A stretch of 64,000 nucleotides of DNA, from assembly GCA_965247995.1 (NCBI GenBank), contig OZ252041.1, positions 930,001 through 994,000 on the forward strand, in the 5' to 3' direction. The translations under genes were made by a program, and so were the position numbers. This document shows, piece by piece, positions 34,494 through 43,077 of this stretch; the stretch's first letter is position 1; each line of letters opens with the position of its first letter. This DNA is from JASLZO01 sp965247995. GTDB lineage: Bacteria > Chloroflexota > Dehalococcoidia > UBA6926. Under the pieces are notes generated by a model that worked only from the letters and a program-made list of their open reading frames with translations, had not been told where the DNA came from and made no database searches.

Positions 34494-35117
34494 ATGATGA
34501 ACGACGATCAAGAATCTGGGCGGGACGTGACACCGAGGCGCTCTTTCGTGGAGCGCGTGATTGGCGCGGCGCTGTTGAGGCCGTACATCTATGAAGAGGT
34601 GGAAGCCGACACGTCGGCGACCCCGGCGGCAGCAGGCATCGTGGTGGTGGCGAGCATTTCCGGCGGGATCGGGGCGCTGGCGACCACGGGCGTCGCGGGC
34701 CTTGTAGCCGGCATCATCATCGGGTTGGCCGGATGGGTGATCTGGGCGTACGTGACCTACTTCATCGGCACCCGGATCCTTTCGACACCGGCGACGCACG
34801 CTGACTGGGGTCAACTGGCACGGACGTTGGGGTTCGCGCGGGCGCCGGTGTTGCTGACGGGAGTGGCGTCGGTGCCCGGGATCGCCGTGGTCGGAGGTCT
34901 GATCACGTTTGTCTTGGGCGTTTGGAGCCTCGTAGCAATGGTGATCGCGGTGCGGACGGCGTTGGATTACGAGTCGACGGGAAGGGCGGTCGGCGTCGTG
35001 TTACTGGGGTTCATCCCTTACCTGATATTCATCATCATCGTGCTGAGCATCACCGCCGCGATATTCGGTGCGGAGACGCTGGGTATCGAACTTCCAGAGG
35101 CGACGCCTGCTGAGTAA
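34494..35117 (+). CDS. Yip1-family membrane protein
   Basis: The 207-residue protein starts with a soluble segment ('FVERVIGAALLRPYIYEEVEADTSAT' split across helix and loop) followed by five membrane helices, matching the Yip1 domain of bacterial proteins. 'TLGFARAPVLL' is a typical family element. It lies 24 nt after the fusion CoA transferase with GGAGGGCG before the ATG, so it is likely in the same transcript. A second copy follows directly. Confidence 0.8.
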   Translation: MMNDDQESGRDVTPRRSFVERVIGAALLRPYIYEEVEADTSATPAAAGIVVVASISGGIGALATTGVAGLVAGIIIGLAGWVIWAYVTYFIGTRILSTPATHADWGQLARTLGFARAPVLLTGVASVPGIAVVGGLITFVLGVWSLVAMVIAVRTALDYESTGRAVGVVLLGFIPYLIFIIIVLSITAAIFGAETLGIELPEATPAE

Positions 35118-35164
35118 CCCGCGCACGGCGGTGCGGCCCGCCCCGGTCCAAAAGGTGGGCGGCT

Positions 35165-35765
35165 ATGACAGTGATGAACAACGGCCTAAGCAGCGGCCGA
35201 CAGGGGCGCTCGTTCCTGGAGCGCATGGTCGGTGCTGCGGGTTTGAGGGCGGACATCTACGAAGAGGTTGCGGCTGACACCTCGGCGACCCCGGCGGCGG
35301 CCTTCGTCATCATTGTGTCCAGCATCGCCGGAGGCATCGGCGCTTTGGGCACGACCGGCATCGTTGGGCTCGTCGTGGGGTATCGTCGTCGCTTTGGGCG
35401 GCTGGGTCGTGTGGGCCTACTCCACCTACGTTATCGGGACTAGGCTGCTTGCGACTCCCGAGACCAAAGCCGACTGGGGCGAGCTCTCCCGAACACTCGG
35501 CTTTGCGCGCGCGCCAGTGGTGCTCGTCGCGCTGGCCTTCCTGCCCGGCTTGTCGACCTTCGGCGGGTGGATCGTCCTCGTCGTATTTGTCTGGAGCATC
35601 GCTGCGATGGTGGTCGCCGTCCGCTGCGCCCTCGATTACGAGTCGACGGGAAGAGCGATGTGGGTTGTGTTCCTCGGGTTTGTCCCCTACTCGGTGTTTT
35701 CGTTGGTCACGCTGCGCATCACGACCACGATCATTGGCGAGGAAACCGTCGGTCTGACGCTTTAG
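35165..35765 (+). pseudogene. Frameshifted duplicate of the Yip1-family gene
   Basis: A tandem paralogue of the preceding gene is split between two frames. The first frame reads to GLVVG and the second resumes with IVVALGGWVVWAY; the intact neighbour has GLVAG-IIIGLAGWVIWAY with no gap. One extra T at about 35381 explains the shift, so it is either a recent single-base insertion or a sequencing/assembly error. Beyond the shift the sequence stays protein-like to the stop at 35763-35765, which argues that the event is recent. The two copies share most residues. Confidence 0.8.
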
Positions 35766-35799
35766 GCCACCATGACGCCGGCCCTCGCTCCGTCGGTCC

Positions 35800-35990
35800 T
35801 CGGTGAAGCCGAAGAGTTTTTGGTAGACGTACTCGTATCCTCGCCGAGCCGTCAGGCGGTGTTGTTGACGGCGACTGTTTCGCGTATGCGTTGGCGGAGG
35901 CCATGAGGGAGCCCCTTCTTTTCAAGGGTGAGGACTTCGCGCTGACCGACGTTGACGTAGCGTGACGCGAGGTTGCGGGAGCTGGTTGAC
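35800..35990 (-). pseudogene. Decayed 3' end of a CoA-transferase gene
   Basis: On the minus strand this stretch reads, across shifts and a stop, RLGEDTS and then Y-x-Y-V-Y-Q-K-L-F-G-F-T-E-D, resembling the C-terminal LGEDNQYVYKEILGFTED of the CoA transferase encoded just upstream on the same strand (35999-37330). The DNA also matches that gene's 3' end over tens of bases. No intact frame remains, so I call it a remnant of a duplicated paralogue. Confidence 0.6.
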
Positions 35991-35998
35991 GGGTTGGG

Positions 35999-37330
35999 TC
36001 AGGGGACGGACGGGTCGTAGTCCATGCCGATGTGGCCTGAGGCCTCGAACTCGCGGTACTGGTCTTCGGTGAAGCCGAGGATCTCTTTGTAGACGTACTG
36101 GTTGTCCTCGCCGAGCCGCGGGGCGGCGCGACGGACGGTGTTGCGTTGGCCATCGAGCCGGAAGAAGGCGCCCGCGTGTTCCATCGGGCCTTCCGGAATC
36201 TCCGGGTGGGTGAGTGGCTGCCAGAAGCCACGTTCGCGGTGGTGGGGATCGGCGAAGGCATCTGCCTCGTCCATGACCTGCCCTGCGGGGACGCCGGCGG
36301 CCTGTAGGCGCTCCATTGCGGAACGGGCCTCCTGGGTCTGGGTCCATTCTTGGATGATGCCGTCGAGCTGTTTCCGGTTGTTCCAGCGGCTGACGCTGTC
36401 GCGGTAGTCGGGGTGGTCGGCGAGGTCTGGGTTGCCCATGACCTGGCAGAGGGCACGGAAGTCGCGGTCATCGCGACAGGCGATGGTGAGCCAACGTTCG
36501 TCGCCGGCGCATCGGTAGGCCTGATGCGGGGCCATGGCGAGGTCCTGGTTGCCGAGTTGGGTGTGAACGCGGCCGTTCATGGTGTAGTCCATGATGAATT
36601 CGCCCAGGAACGGGACGAAGTTCTGCGCGCTGGGGAGCTCAATAAGGATGCCCTTGCCGGTCTTCTGGCGGTAGCGGAGTCCCATCATGAAGGCGAGCGC
36701 GCCGCCGATCCCGCCGGCGGCGTCCGCAGGGACACCAGACGGCCCGCGCGTGGGGTCCTCGTCCGGGTAGGCGCGAATCAGGGGGTGGCCGGACAGGGCT
36801 TCCATGTGGTTGCCCCAGGTGCGGTAGTTCTTGTACGGGCCGTCCAGCCCGAATGCCGGCTGTCGGACGAAGATGATGCCCGGGTTGAGCTTGGAGAGCC
36901 GTTCCCACGTGACGCCGATGCGCTCCATGTTGGCGGGAGCGTTGTTCTCTATGACACCGTCGGACTGGCGGACCAGTTCGTCGAAGACCTGCTGGCCCTC
37001 TGGGCGCGTCATGTCGACGGTCATAGACCGTTTGTTGCGTGCGTGCGCGTTGAATGAGGACGCACGGTTCCAGGGGCGATCGCCGGGCTCGTCGTCCGGG
37101 TAGCCCATGCCGCCGGTCGAAAGGACGAGAGGGCTGCCCTTGGGCGGGCGGGCGACGATGCCACGGGTGGTAGCGGCGAAGTGCTGGAGGGATTCGATGC
37201 GGATGACCTCCGCGCCCCAATCGGCGAGTTGCATGGTGCCGTATGGTCCGGCCCAGACGACGGTGATATCGAGGACCCGGATGCCTTCCAGCGGGAGGCC
37301 GGCGCCGGAATCGAAGTGGTCGGTGGTCAT
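35999..37330 (-). CDS. CaiB/BaiF family III CoA transferase
   Basis: The 443-residue enzyme transfers CoA between an acyl-CoA and a carboxylic acid. The N-terminal LEGIRVLDITVVWAGPYGT motif, 'HARNKRSMTVDM' and the catalytic Asp203 in VPADAAGG are present. It ends with 'YVYKEILGFTEDQYREFE', a common family ending. Minus-strand neighbour of a second CoA transferase (19 nt apart), so the two probably form an operon. Substrate unknown. Confidence 0.88.
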   Translation of the reverse strand: MTTDHFDSGAGLPLEGIRVLDITVVWAGPYGTMQLADWGAEVIRIESLQHFAATTRGIVARPPKGSPLVLSTGGMGYPDDEPGDRPWNRASSFNAHARNKRSMTVDMTRPEGQQVFDELVRQSDGVIENNAPANMERIGVTWERLSKLNPGIIFVRQPAFGLDGPYKNYRTWGNHMEALSGHPLIRAYPDEDPTRGPSGVPADAAGGIGGALAFMMGLRYRQKTGKGILIELPSAQNFVPFLGEFIMDYTMNGRVHTQLGNQDLAMAPHQAYRCAGDERWLTIACRDDRDFRALCQVMGNPDLADHPDYRDSVSRWNNRKQLDGIIQEWTQTQEARSAMERLQAAGVPAGQVMDEADAFADPHHRERGFWQPLTHPEIPEGPMEHAGAFFRLDGQRNTVRRAAPRLGEDNQYVYKEILGFTEDQYREFEASGHIGMDYDPSVP

Positions 37331-37349
37331 AAGTGTTCGTGCAGCCTCG

Positions 37350-38576
37350 TCAGATGACGCCCTGGGAACGGAGGCGGGCGATCGACTCGCGGTCGTACTC
37401 GAGCTCGGTCAGGACCTCGATTGTGTGCTGTCCGAGCGTTGGAGCTGGGCGCCGCGGCGGCATCGGCAGGCCGTCGCCGGTGTGGAGGGCGAAGTTGTAT
37501 CCGGGGTACTCGAGCGGCCCGGTAGCGGGGTGGTCAATGGTCTGGAAGAAGCCGCGCGCACGGAAGTGTTCGTCTTCGAGGAGGCCGTCGATGGTGTTGA
37601 GGGGCGCTCCGAGGATGCCGTGCTCCATGGCAGCCTGCTGGACTTCCTTGCGTGTGTGTTCGAGGGTCCAGGGAATGAGGTGGATGTCGAATTCCTCGGC
37701 GGCCTCGGGCCGGGCCCGCGCCTCGATGGTGGCCCATTCGGGCTGCTGTAGGAGGTCTTCGTGACCGATCATTCTCAAGAACGCGGGGAAGGCGGTGGGG
37801 AGGACGTTGAAGGCGAACAGGCCGTCCGAGCACGGGAACAGGCCGTTGCCGAGGCCCATGGAGGCGGCGGGGGAGAGGCGCTTCTCGACCATCTTTGTGT
37901 ACTGGTAGCCCATGAGGCGCAGGAGCCGGAAGTCGATGGACTGCGAGGTCACTTCGTAGGCACTGAGGTCTACCCAGTGTCCGCGTCCGCGAGCGGCGGC
38001 GGAGTGGAGTGCGATGCTCGTCGCGAGGGCGGCGGCGTACCCGACGTGGAAGGTAGCCATCCTTCCGGCGGTCTTGACAGGTTCGAGTTCCGGGTCGCCG
38101 GACCCCCACATGTCCCCAGCCATGGCGTATAGGGTGAGATCGGTTACCTGCCAGTCGCGGTACGGGCCGGCCTGTCCGAAATTGGTGATCGACGTCATGA
38201 CGAGGTCCGGGTTCTCGGCGGCGAGGGTCTCGTATCCGAGGCCGAGGGCGCCCAGTACGCCGGGCGGGAAGCCCTCGATGATGACGTCTGACGTGCGGGC
38301 GAGGGCCTTGATGAGATCCTTGCCGCGCTCGGTCTTGATGTCGATGGTGACGGAGCGTTTGCTCGTATTGAGGAAGAGGAAGAGGCCGCTCTTCTCCGGG
38401 TGTGGTTCGTCGTGGTGGAAGGGGCCGAGGGAGCGGGCAGGGTCGCCGCCGGCGGGGTCTTCGACCTTGATGACGTCTGCGCCGTAGTCGGCGAGCATAC
38501 GCGTGCAGAAAGGCCCGGCCGCGTAGCGGGATAGGTCGAGGACGCGGATGCCGTCGAGTGGAAGGAAGTCGGGCAC
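37350..38576 (-). CDS. CaiB/BaiF-family protein lacking the usual Asp
   Basis: The 408-residue protein has the family III CoA-transferase fold signals (LDGIRVLDLSRYAAGPFC, GADVIKVEDP, TSKRSVTIDI). At the position of the catalytic Asp it has Thr175 in GRMATFHVGY. A subset of family members is known to vary here, so activity may be altered or the protein may serve as the partner of its neighbour. GTG 38576 follows GAGGGG at 6 nt. First gene of a minus-strand pair; divergent from the pyr operon. Confidence 0.85.
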   Translation of the reverse strand: MPDFLPLDGIRVLDLSRYAAGPFCTRMLADYGADVIKVEDPAGGDPARSLGPFHHDEPHPEKSGLFLFLNTSKRSVTIDIKTERGKDLIKALARTSDVIIEGFPPGVLGALGLGYETLAAENPDLVMTSITNFGQAGPYRDWQVTDLTLYAMAGDMWGSGDPELEPVKTAGRMATFHVGYAAALATSIALHSAAARGRGHWVDLSAYEVTSQSIDFRLLRLMGYQYTKMVEKRLSPAASMGLGNGLFPCSDGLFAFNVLPTAFPAFLRMIGHEDLLQQPEWATIEARARPEAAEEFDIHLIPWTLEHTRKEVQQAAMEHGILGAPLNTIDGLLEDEHFRARGFFQTIDHPATGPLEYPGYNFALHTGDGLPMPPRRPAPTLGQHTIEVLTELEYDRESIARLRSQGVI

Positions 38577-38695
38577 GCGGCACCCCTCAAGGTTGGTCTG
38601 CAGGTGTCTCGGACCGGTGCGCGATTATGGCATAGGCGAGCGGCGGGCGCGGATTGCGGAGGTCGGCTCTCGTACCGAAAACCGAGAGAATCCCC

Positions 38696-38725
38696 TTGTT
38701 CGGGGGCTTCGCGAACGGGTAGGAT
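38696..38725 (+). promoter_or_regulatory. Weak candidate promoter of the pyr operon
   Basis: TTGTTC (38696-38701), 18 nt, TAGGAT (38720-38725) lie 40 nt before the PyrR box, the right place for the leader to start. The -35 match is poor. I see no better promoter in 38577-38764. Confidence 0.3.
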
Positions 38726-38764
38726 AGGCTCGCACTCGGGCCGCTGGGAGAGCACCTTTAAATC

Positions 38765-38778
38765 AGTCCGGCGAGGCT
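38765..38778 (+). promoter_or_regulatory. PyrR-binding site / anti-antiterminator loop
   Basis: AGTCCGGCGAGGCT matches the PyrR RNA consensus ARUCCNGNGAGGYU at every position. The GGCGAGG inside it is identical to the 3' arm of the downstream terminator, so CGGCGAGGC (38769-38777) can pair 9 of 9 with GCCTCGCCG (38847-38855) as antiterminator. PyrR with UMP should block that pairing and favour termination. Confidence 0.88.
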
Positions 38779-38847
38779 GGTAAGGCGCGGTGGGACGCGA
38801 ACCCAGACGCAAGGAACGGGCCCTGGTTGACGACAGGATCACGTAGG

Positions 38848-38877
38848 CCTCGCCGAACACGGGCGAGGTTTTTGTTT
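38848..38877 (+). terminator. pyr attenuator terminator
   Basis: Stem CCTCGCC (38848-38854) / GGCGAGG (38862-38868), 7-nt loop, followed by TTTTTGTTT. It lies directly before the pyrR TTG start. The 3' arm also looks like the only Shine-Dalgarno for pyrR (GGCGAGG, 7 nt before TTG), so the hairpin would both stop transcription and hide the ribosome site. Confidence 0.85.
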
Positions 38878-39421
38878 GACCCTCCGCGAACGGACGGTGC
38901 TGGACGCAGATCAGGTGCGCCGCGCGTTGATGCGTATCGGGCACGAGATCACGGAACAGAACAACGGCGCGGAAGGTCTGTTCCTTGTCGGGGTCCACAC
39001 GCGGGGCGTGCCGCTCGCGTGCCGGATCGCGGGGGCGATCGGCACCTTCGAGGATGAAGACGTTCCCGTCGCGAGCTTGGACATTGGGCTCTATCGGGAC
39101 GATCTGACGAGTGGGTGGCCGCGGACGCGGAGTCTGCGGCCTTCGGAGTTGCCCGGCGACGTCACGGGGCGTGTGGTGGTGCTGGTCGACGATGTTTTGT
39201 ACACGGGGCGAAGCGCTCGGGCGGCGATGGACGCGTTGATGGACTTCGGCCGGCCACGGGCGGTGCAGTTGGCCGTGATGGTCGACCGCGGGCACCGGGA
39301 GTTGCCGATCCGCGCCGACTATGTGGGGAAGAACGTGCCGACCGCACCCGGAGAGCGGGTGCAGGTACGGTTGGTTGAGGTCGACGGAGACGATGCGGTC
39401 GTGATCGCGCCAGAGGAGTAG
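38876..39421 (+). CDS. pyrR: Pyrimidine operon regulator PyrR
   Basis: The 181-residue protein binds the pyr mRNA leader when UMP is high and often also has uracil phosphoribosyltransferase activity. The phosphoribosyltransferase signature VVLVDDVLYTGRSARAA binds PRPP. 'DADQVRRALMRIGHEI' matches the N-terminus of Bacillus PyrR. The TTG at 38876 gives the Bacillus-like length and follows GGCGAGG; an in-frame GTG at 38897 is the alternative. First gene of the operon and 2 nt from pyrB. Confidence 0.93.
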   Translation: MTLRERTVLDADQVRRALMRIGHEITEQNNGAEGLFLVGVHTRGVPLACRIAGAIGTFEDEDVPVASLDIGLYRDDLTSGWPRTRSLRPSELPGDVTGRVVVLVDDVLYTGRSARAAMDALMDFGRPRAVQLAVMVDRGHRELPIRADYVGKNVPTAPGERVQVRLVEVDGDDAVVIAPEE

Positions 39422-39423
39422 CA

Positions 39424-40500
39424 ATGGCTTCGACGACACGAACGACGAGGGACTCGCAGGTACCGCGGCGCGTCGGAACGCGGGTGGCTGATCCGCCGGC
39501 AGTGAGTCGGGATGATGTCGCGCGGGACGGGGCGTGGACGCATCGGGACCTGTTGGACGTCGACGTCTTGACCGCTGGTGAGATCGGCATCGTCATGGAG
39601 ACGGCGGACGCGATGCAGGAGGTGCTGTCGCGCCAGATCCCGAAGGCGCCAACGCTCCGAGGTCGGACAGTGGCAACGGTGTTCTACGAGGCGAGCACAC
39701 GGACGAGAGCGAGCTTCGAGTGGGCGGCGAAGGCGCTAAGTGGAGATGTGGTGAACCTCGCGGCGTCTTCGAGCAGCGTGGCGAAAGGAGAGTCGCTGGT
39801 CGATACGGTGCGCACGCTGGAGGCGATGGGGGCCGGAGCGATAGTGCTGCGGCATCCCGAGTCTGGGGCGGCTGCCGTTGCGGCGTCGCATTCGGGCGTG
39901 CCGGTCATCAACGCCGGCGACGGGCGCCACGCCCACCCGACACAAGCGCTGCTGGATGTTTACACGCTGCGCGCGCGGTGGCGAACCGCGGAGAATGCGG
40001 GAATCGGGGGGAAGCGCGTTGCGATCGTCGGGGACGTGGTCCACAGCCGGGTTGCGCGGTCGAACGCGTGGGTGCTGACGACGCTAGGAGCGCAAGTGGT
40101 GTTCTGTGGGCCGCCGACATTGATGAGTTCCGAACTAGTGGAGGCATTCCAGCGAGCCGGCAGGGACGTGGAGGTGATCGAAAGGTTGGATGAAGCGCTG
40201 GACGGCGCGGACGCGGTGATGGCGCTGCGCTTGCAACGAGAGCGCCACGTCCAGGGGTTGCTGCCCAGCGTCCGCTCGTATGTCCGGAGCTATCGGATTG
40301 ATGCGGAGCGATTCGGCCGTGCTGCGCCGGACGCGGTACTGATGCATCCGGGCCCGATCAACGAGGGTGTGGAAGTGACATTCGAACTTGCCGCGGGGCC
40401 GCGGTCATTGGTCCAGGGGCAGGTGCAACACGGGGTTGCAGTCCGGATGGCAGTGCTGTTCCTGACGATGGCCGGGCGCGCGCTGGAGGACGGGGAGTGA
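39424..40500 (+). CDS. pyrB: Aspartate carbamoyltransferase
   Basis: The 358-residue catalytic chain condenses carbamoyl phosphate with aspartate. STRTRASFE binds carbamoyl phosphate, and 'HPTQALLDVYTL' and 'MHPGPINEGVE' form the rest of the site. It carries about 40 extra N-terminal residues, Arg/Thr-rich, before the usual start 'HRDLLDVDVLTAGEI'. GAGGAG precedes the ATG. No pyrI is present, so it is not the allosteric enteric type. It overlaps pyrC by 4 nt. Confidence 0.95.
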   Translation: MASTTRTTRDSQVPRRVGTRVADPPAVSRDDVARDGAWTHRDLLDVDVLTAGEIGIVMETADAMQEVLSRQIPKAPTLRGRTVATVFYEASTRTRASFEWAAKALSGDVVNLAASSSSVAKGESLVDTVRTLEAMGAGAIVLRHPESGAAAVAASHSGVPVINAGDGRHAHPTQALLDVYTLRARWRTAENAGIGGKRVAIVGDVVHSRVARSNAWVLTTLGAQVVFCGPPTLMSSELVEAFQRAGRDVEVIERLDEALDGADAVMALRLQRERHVQGLLPSVRSYVRSYRIDAERFGRAAPDAVLMHPGPINEGVEVTFELAAGPRSLVQGQVQHGVAVRMAVLFLTMAGRALEDGE

Positions 40501-41864
40501 CCCTCCGCGAAACTTCGGGGGTGCTCGTCATCAGACGCATCCGTGTGCTCGATCCGTCGACGGGAACGGACGCAGTACGGGACGTGCGGATCGAGCGTGG
40601 AGTTGTTCGCGTGATCGATGGCGATCCGGAGATCTCGTCGCATGCGGGGGTCGTCGACGGGTCGGGCCTCGTGCTGTGTCCGGGTTTCGTGGACCTGCAC
40701 TGCCACCTCCGCGAACCGGGCCAAGAACACAAAGAGACGATTGCGACGGGGACGCAGGCCGCCGCCCGCGGCGGGTTCACGACGGTGTGCGCGATGGCGA
40801 ATACCGACCCGCCAATTGACGAGCCGGGGTTGGTTGCATCGGTGTTGAGGCGCGCCGAAGAGACGGCGGCCGTTCGAGTGTTGCCGATTGCGACGATCAC
40901 GGTGGGGCGTCGGGGCGAGGCAGTCGCGGATTTCGAGGAACTGGCAGAGGCTGGCGCCGTGGGATTCAGCGACGATGGTTCCGCGGTGGCGGACCCGCAG
41001 GTGATGCGGAACGCGTTGACGATGACGCGAGACCTGGCACCGATCATCCAGCACTGCGAGGACCCGGCGATTCTCGGGAGCGCGGTGGCGCACGAGGGAT
41101 GGGTGTCCGAACGTCTCGGGCTGGCCGGCGCTCCGGCTGTGGCGGAGGAGAGCATCGCAGCGAGGGACATTGAGCTTGCTGCGCTGACTGGGGGGCGACT
41201 CCATCTGGCACATGTGTCATCCGCTGGGACGGTGGAGTTGGTTAGGCGGGCTAAGGAGCGCGGCATCCGGGTCACGGCGGAGGCGATGCCCCACCACCTG
41301 GCGATATCTCACGAGTGGTTACTTGGGGACCGGGGCAGCGATTGGCCTGCGGGGGCCGAGTACGACACGAGTCTGCGGGTGAACCCTCCCATTCGGCGGC
41401 GCGAAGACGCGGAGGCATTGGCTATCGGCCTGCGGGACGGGGTGATCGACGCGGTGGCGACGGACCACGCCCCGCACGCGTGGGAGGACAAGGCGGTGCC
41501 GTTCGGCGAAGCGGCGCCGGGTATTTCAGGGATCGAGACCGCGTTCGGGCTGCTCACGACGCGGCTGGTGCACACCGGCGTCATCGACCTGGAAACACTC
41601 ATCGCGCGGATGACGGTCGGGCCGGCCTCCGTGTTGGGCGGCCGGAATGGACTGGGGACGATGCAACCCGAGGCGGGTCCCGATCTGGTGATCTTCGACC
41701 CAGACCTTGAATGGACGGTGGACCCGAACGCGTTCGCGTCGAAGGGCAAGAACACGCCGCTGGCGGGTTGCACGCTGCGTGGGGCGGTGGTGGCGACGAT
41801 CGTTGGCGGGTCGGTCGTGCACGGGGCTGACGCGCTCGCGGCGCTGGAACAGGTGAGGTCATGA
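40497..41864 (+). CDS. pyrC: Dihydroorotase
   Basis: The 455-residue zinc amidohydrolase cyclises carbamoyl aspartate. It is of the class I (multidomain-type) length with DLHCHLREPG as metal-binding loop and TDHAPH as the late conserved motif; the 'AMANTDPPID' loop is also typical. The GTG start overlaps the pyrB stop (GTGA) and its stop overlaps carA (ATGA). Confidence 0.95.
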   Translation: MTLRETSGVLVIRRIRVLDPSTGTDAVRDVRIERGVVRVIDGDPEISSHAGVVDGSGLVLCPGFVDLHCHLREPGQEHKETIATGTQAAARGGFTTVCAMANTDPPIDEPGLVASVLRRAEETAAVRVLPIATITVGRRGEAVADFEELAEAGAVGFSDDGSAVADPQVMRNALTMTRDLAPIIQHCEDPAILGSAVAHEGWVSERLGLAGAPAVAEESIAARDIELAALTGGRLHLAHVSSAGTVELVRRAKERGIRVTAEAMPHHLAISHEWLLGDRGSDWPAGAEYDTSLRVNPPIRRREDAEALAIGLRDGVIDAVATDHAPHAWEDKAVPFGEAAPGISGIETAFGLLTTRLVHTGVIDLETLIARMTVGPASVLGGRNGLGTMQPEAGPDLVIFDPDLEWTVDPNAFASKGKNTPLAGCTLRGAVVATIVGGSVVHGADALAALEQVRS

Positions 41865-42973
41865 CGAGCGGGAACGAGGCGCGGGAAGCGTTCCTGGTGC
41901 TCGAAGACGGGACCGTCTATCAGGGATACGCGTTCGGGGCGGTCGCCGAGTCGCAGGGAGAGGTCGTCTTCAACACGTCGATGGCGGGGTACCAGGAGAT
42001 GCTGACGGACCCGTCGTACAGTGGCCAAATCCTGGTCGCGACGTACCCGCTGCAGGGGAACTACGGAATCTACGATGACGACGCGGAGTCGGAGCGGGTG
42101 CGGGTGCACGGCTACGTGGTGCGTGAGTGGTGCGCGACACCCAGCAACCGCGGCTCCGACGTGACGCTGGACGAGTATCTGCGGACGGCGGGGGTACCAG
42201 GGATCCATGGGATCGACACGCGTGCGCTGACCCGGCGGTTGCGCACCGCCGGGGTGATGATGGGCGCGATCGGCTCCGAAGGTTCGCCGCAGGAGGCCCT
42301 TGCACGTCTCCAACGCGCGCCGAGCTACGGCAGCACGGACTTTGTGGCGGAAGTGTCCACACCCGAGCGATACGGGTGGGAGGACGACGATGGAGGAAAG
42401 GACGGCGCTGCGGGCCGGATCGTCGTCCTGGACGAGGGTCTGAAGTACAACATCCTGCGGCACCTACGGCGGCGCGGGTATCGCGTGACGGTGGTTCCCA
42501 GCCGGACGTCGTTCGAGGAGATCATGACGTTGACGCCGGACGGCGTGCTGCTGTCGCCGGGCCCAGGGGACCCGGTGCATCTGGACTACATCGTGGAGAC
42601 GGCGAAGCAGATGCTGGGGCGGGTCCCGGTGATGGGGATCTGTCTCGGACACCAGGTAGTCGCGCGGGCGCTTGGCGCGGAGACGTACAAGCTGAAGTTC
42701 GGACACCGGGGCGGGAACCATCCCGTCAAAGAGCTGGCGACGGGCCGCGTGCACATCACGTCACAGAACCACGGGTATGCGGTGGCAGACACGGCGTTGC
42801 CGCGCGGCCTGGCGGTGAGCCACTTGAACTTGAACGACGGAACGGTGGAAGGGCTGACGCACGAGGAGATCCCGATGTTGACGATCCAATACCACTCGGA
42901 GGCGTCGCCCGGACCGTTGGACAACGAGTATCTTTTCGATCAGTTCTTGAAACTGGTTGAAAAATATGACTAG
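41861..42973 (+). CDS. carA: Carbamoyl-phosphate synthase small subunit
   Basis: The 370-residue subunit hydrolyses glutamine and passes ammonia to CarB. The N-terminal domain is typical ('GEVVFNTSMAGYQEMLTDPSY'). The glutaminase has C251 in GICLGHQ and the His/Glu pair H335/E337 in IQYHSEASPGP. ATG overlaps the pyrC stop. An unknown membrane gene and a structured RNA separate it from carB. Confidence 0.95.
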   Translation: MTSGNEAREAFLVLEDGTVYQGYAFGAVAESQGEVVFNTSMAGYQEMLTDPSYSGQILVATYPLQGNYGIYDDDAESERVRVHGYVVREWCATPSNRGSDVTLDEYLRTAGVPGIHGIDTRALTRRLRTAGVMMGAIGSEGSPQEALARLQRAPSYGSTDFVAEVSTPERYGWEDDDGGKDGAAGRIVVLDEGLKYNILRHLRRRGYRVTVVPSRTSFEEIMTLTPDGVLLSPGPGDPVHLDYIVETAKQMLGRVPVMGICLGHQVVARALGAETYKLKFGHRGGNHPVKELATGRVHITSQNHGYAVADTALPRGLAVSHLNLNDGTVEGLTHEEIPMLTIQYHSEASPGPLDNEYLFDQFLKLVEKYD

Positions 42974-43077
42974 AATGTCGGCAGGGTTATGGGGAACTGG
43001 GGCATCCACTCCTGAACGAGTGGCGCCGAGGTCGACGAGGGTCGTCGCACCGAAGGCGTGGAGTAGAGGAGGAGACG

